Source of the DNA: Ilex aquifolium
Lineage: Eukaryota > Streptophyta > Magnoliopsida > Aquifoliales > Aquifoliaceae
Length of the DNA stretch: 64,000 nt
NCBI GenBank assembly: GCA_951799425.1
Contig: OX637392.1
Location: 58,319,093-58,383,092 of the forward strand
Direction of reading: 5' to 3'
Below are positions 63,886-64,000 of the stretch, piece after piece. Under the pieces are notes generated by a model. The model saw only the letters and a program-made list of their open reading frames with translations. It was not told where the DNA came from and made no database searches. Made by a program: the position numbers and the translations under genes. How positions within the stretch are numbered: the stretch's first letter is position 1; every line of letters starts with the position of its first letter.

Positions 63886-64000
63886 TAGCTTACAATTCAA
63901 ATCTCAAAAGATAAACAAAATGACTTTTGCTATTCGCGGTTGAGATCACTTTAAATTTTACTTTAAAGTTAATTTAACGGCTAATATTAATACCCTATAT

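Overview
The window is nuclear DNA from a flowering plant, most likely a woody eudicot. The genes are split by GT-AG introns in AT-rich non-coding sequence, and several families are plant-specific: a class III peroxidase, a plastid starch synthase III, an R3-MYB, an S40 senescence regulator and the plant TYW3/kelch/TYW2 fusion. No species can be named from the sequence alone.

Layout of the genes. 1-914 (+) holds the last exon of an unrecognised Ser/Pro-rich protein. 2156-4012 (-) is a class III peroxidase of the Arabidopsis PRX42 type, 4 exons, 328 aa. 9867-18083 (-) is the wybutosine fusion gene TYW2/3/4, 9 exons, 1085 aa. 19717-20258 (-) is an 80-aa R3-MYB of the CPC/TRY/ETC type, 3 exons. 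27026-40775 (+) is starch synthase III, 16 exons, 1208 aa. 45320-45904 (+) is an intronless S40-family gene. 55885-57582 (+) is ATG8, 5 exons, 122 aa. 58152-58397 (-) is a small conserved plant protein that converges on ATG8. All exon joins were read by hand; every junction is GT-AG and keeps frame.

The spaces between genes are packed with old and young mobile DNA. There are non-autonomous hAT elements with 8-bp target duplications (8475-9226, 18722-19292, 62142-62693) and Mutator-like inverted-repeat elements with 9-bp duplications (4489-5506, 51528-52345; probably 22302-22591). A SINE-like family is present in four copies. A foldback element with an internal minisatellite occurs at two loci (46547-47187; 60262-61830, the second carrying a nested element). 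Two solo LTRs of one family have perfect 5-bp duplications (48324-49184, 54477-55131). Decayed copia, gypsy and LARD-like fossils and a probable endogenous pararetrovirus fossil (about 47901-50590) are also present; the pararetrovirus is split by one of the solo LTRs.

The genes do not form a pathway; they are ordinary, independently transcribed plant genes (cell wall/oxidative metabolism, tRNA modification, epidermal patterning, starch synthesis, senescence, autophagy). The most unusual arrangement is in one TYW intron (12246-13631). A 336-bp TRIM element there carries in each LTR a match to the plant snRNA upstream sequence element followed by TTTATATA at Pol III-like spacing, and a U6 snRNA-like sequence lies 40 bp downstream. 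I found no CRISPR array and no convincing intact tRNA or rRNA gene.
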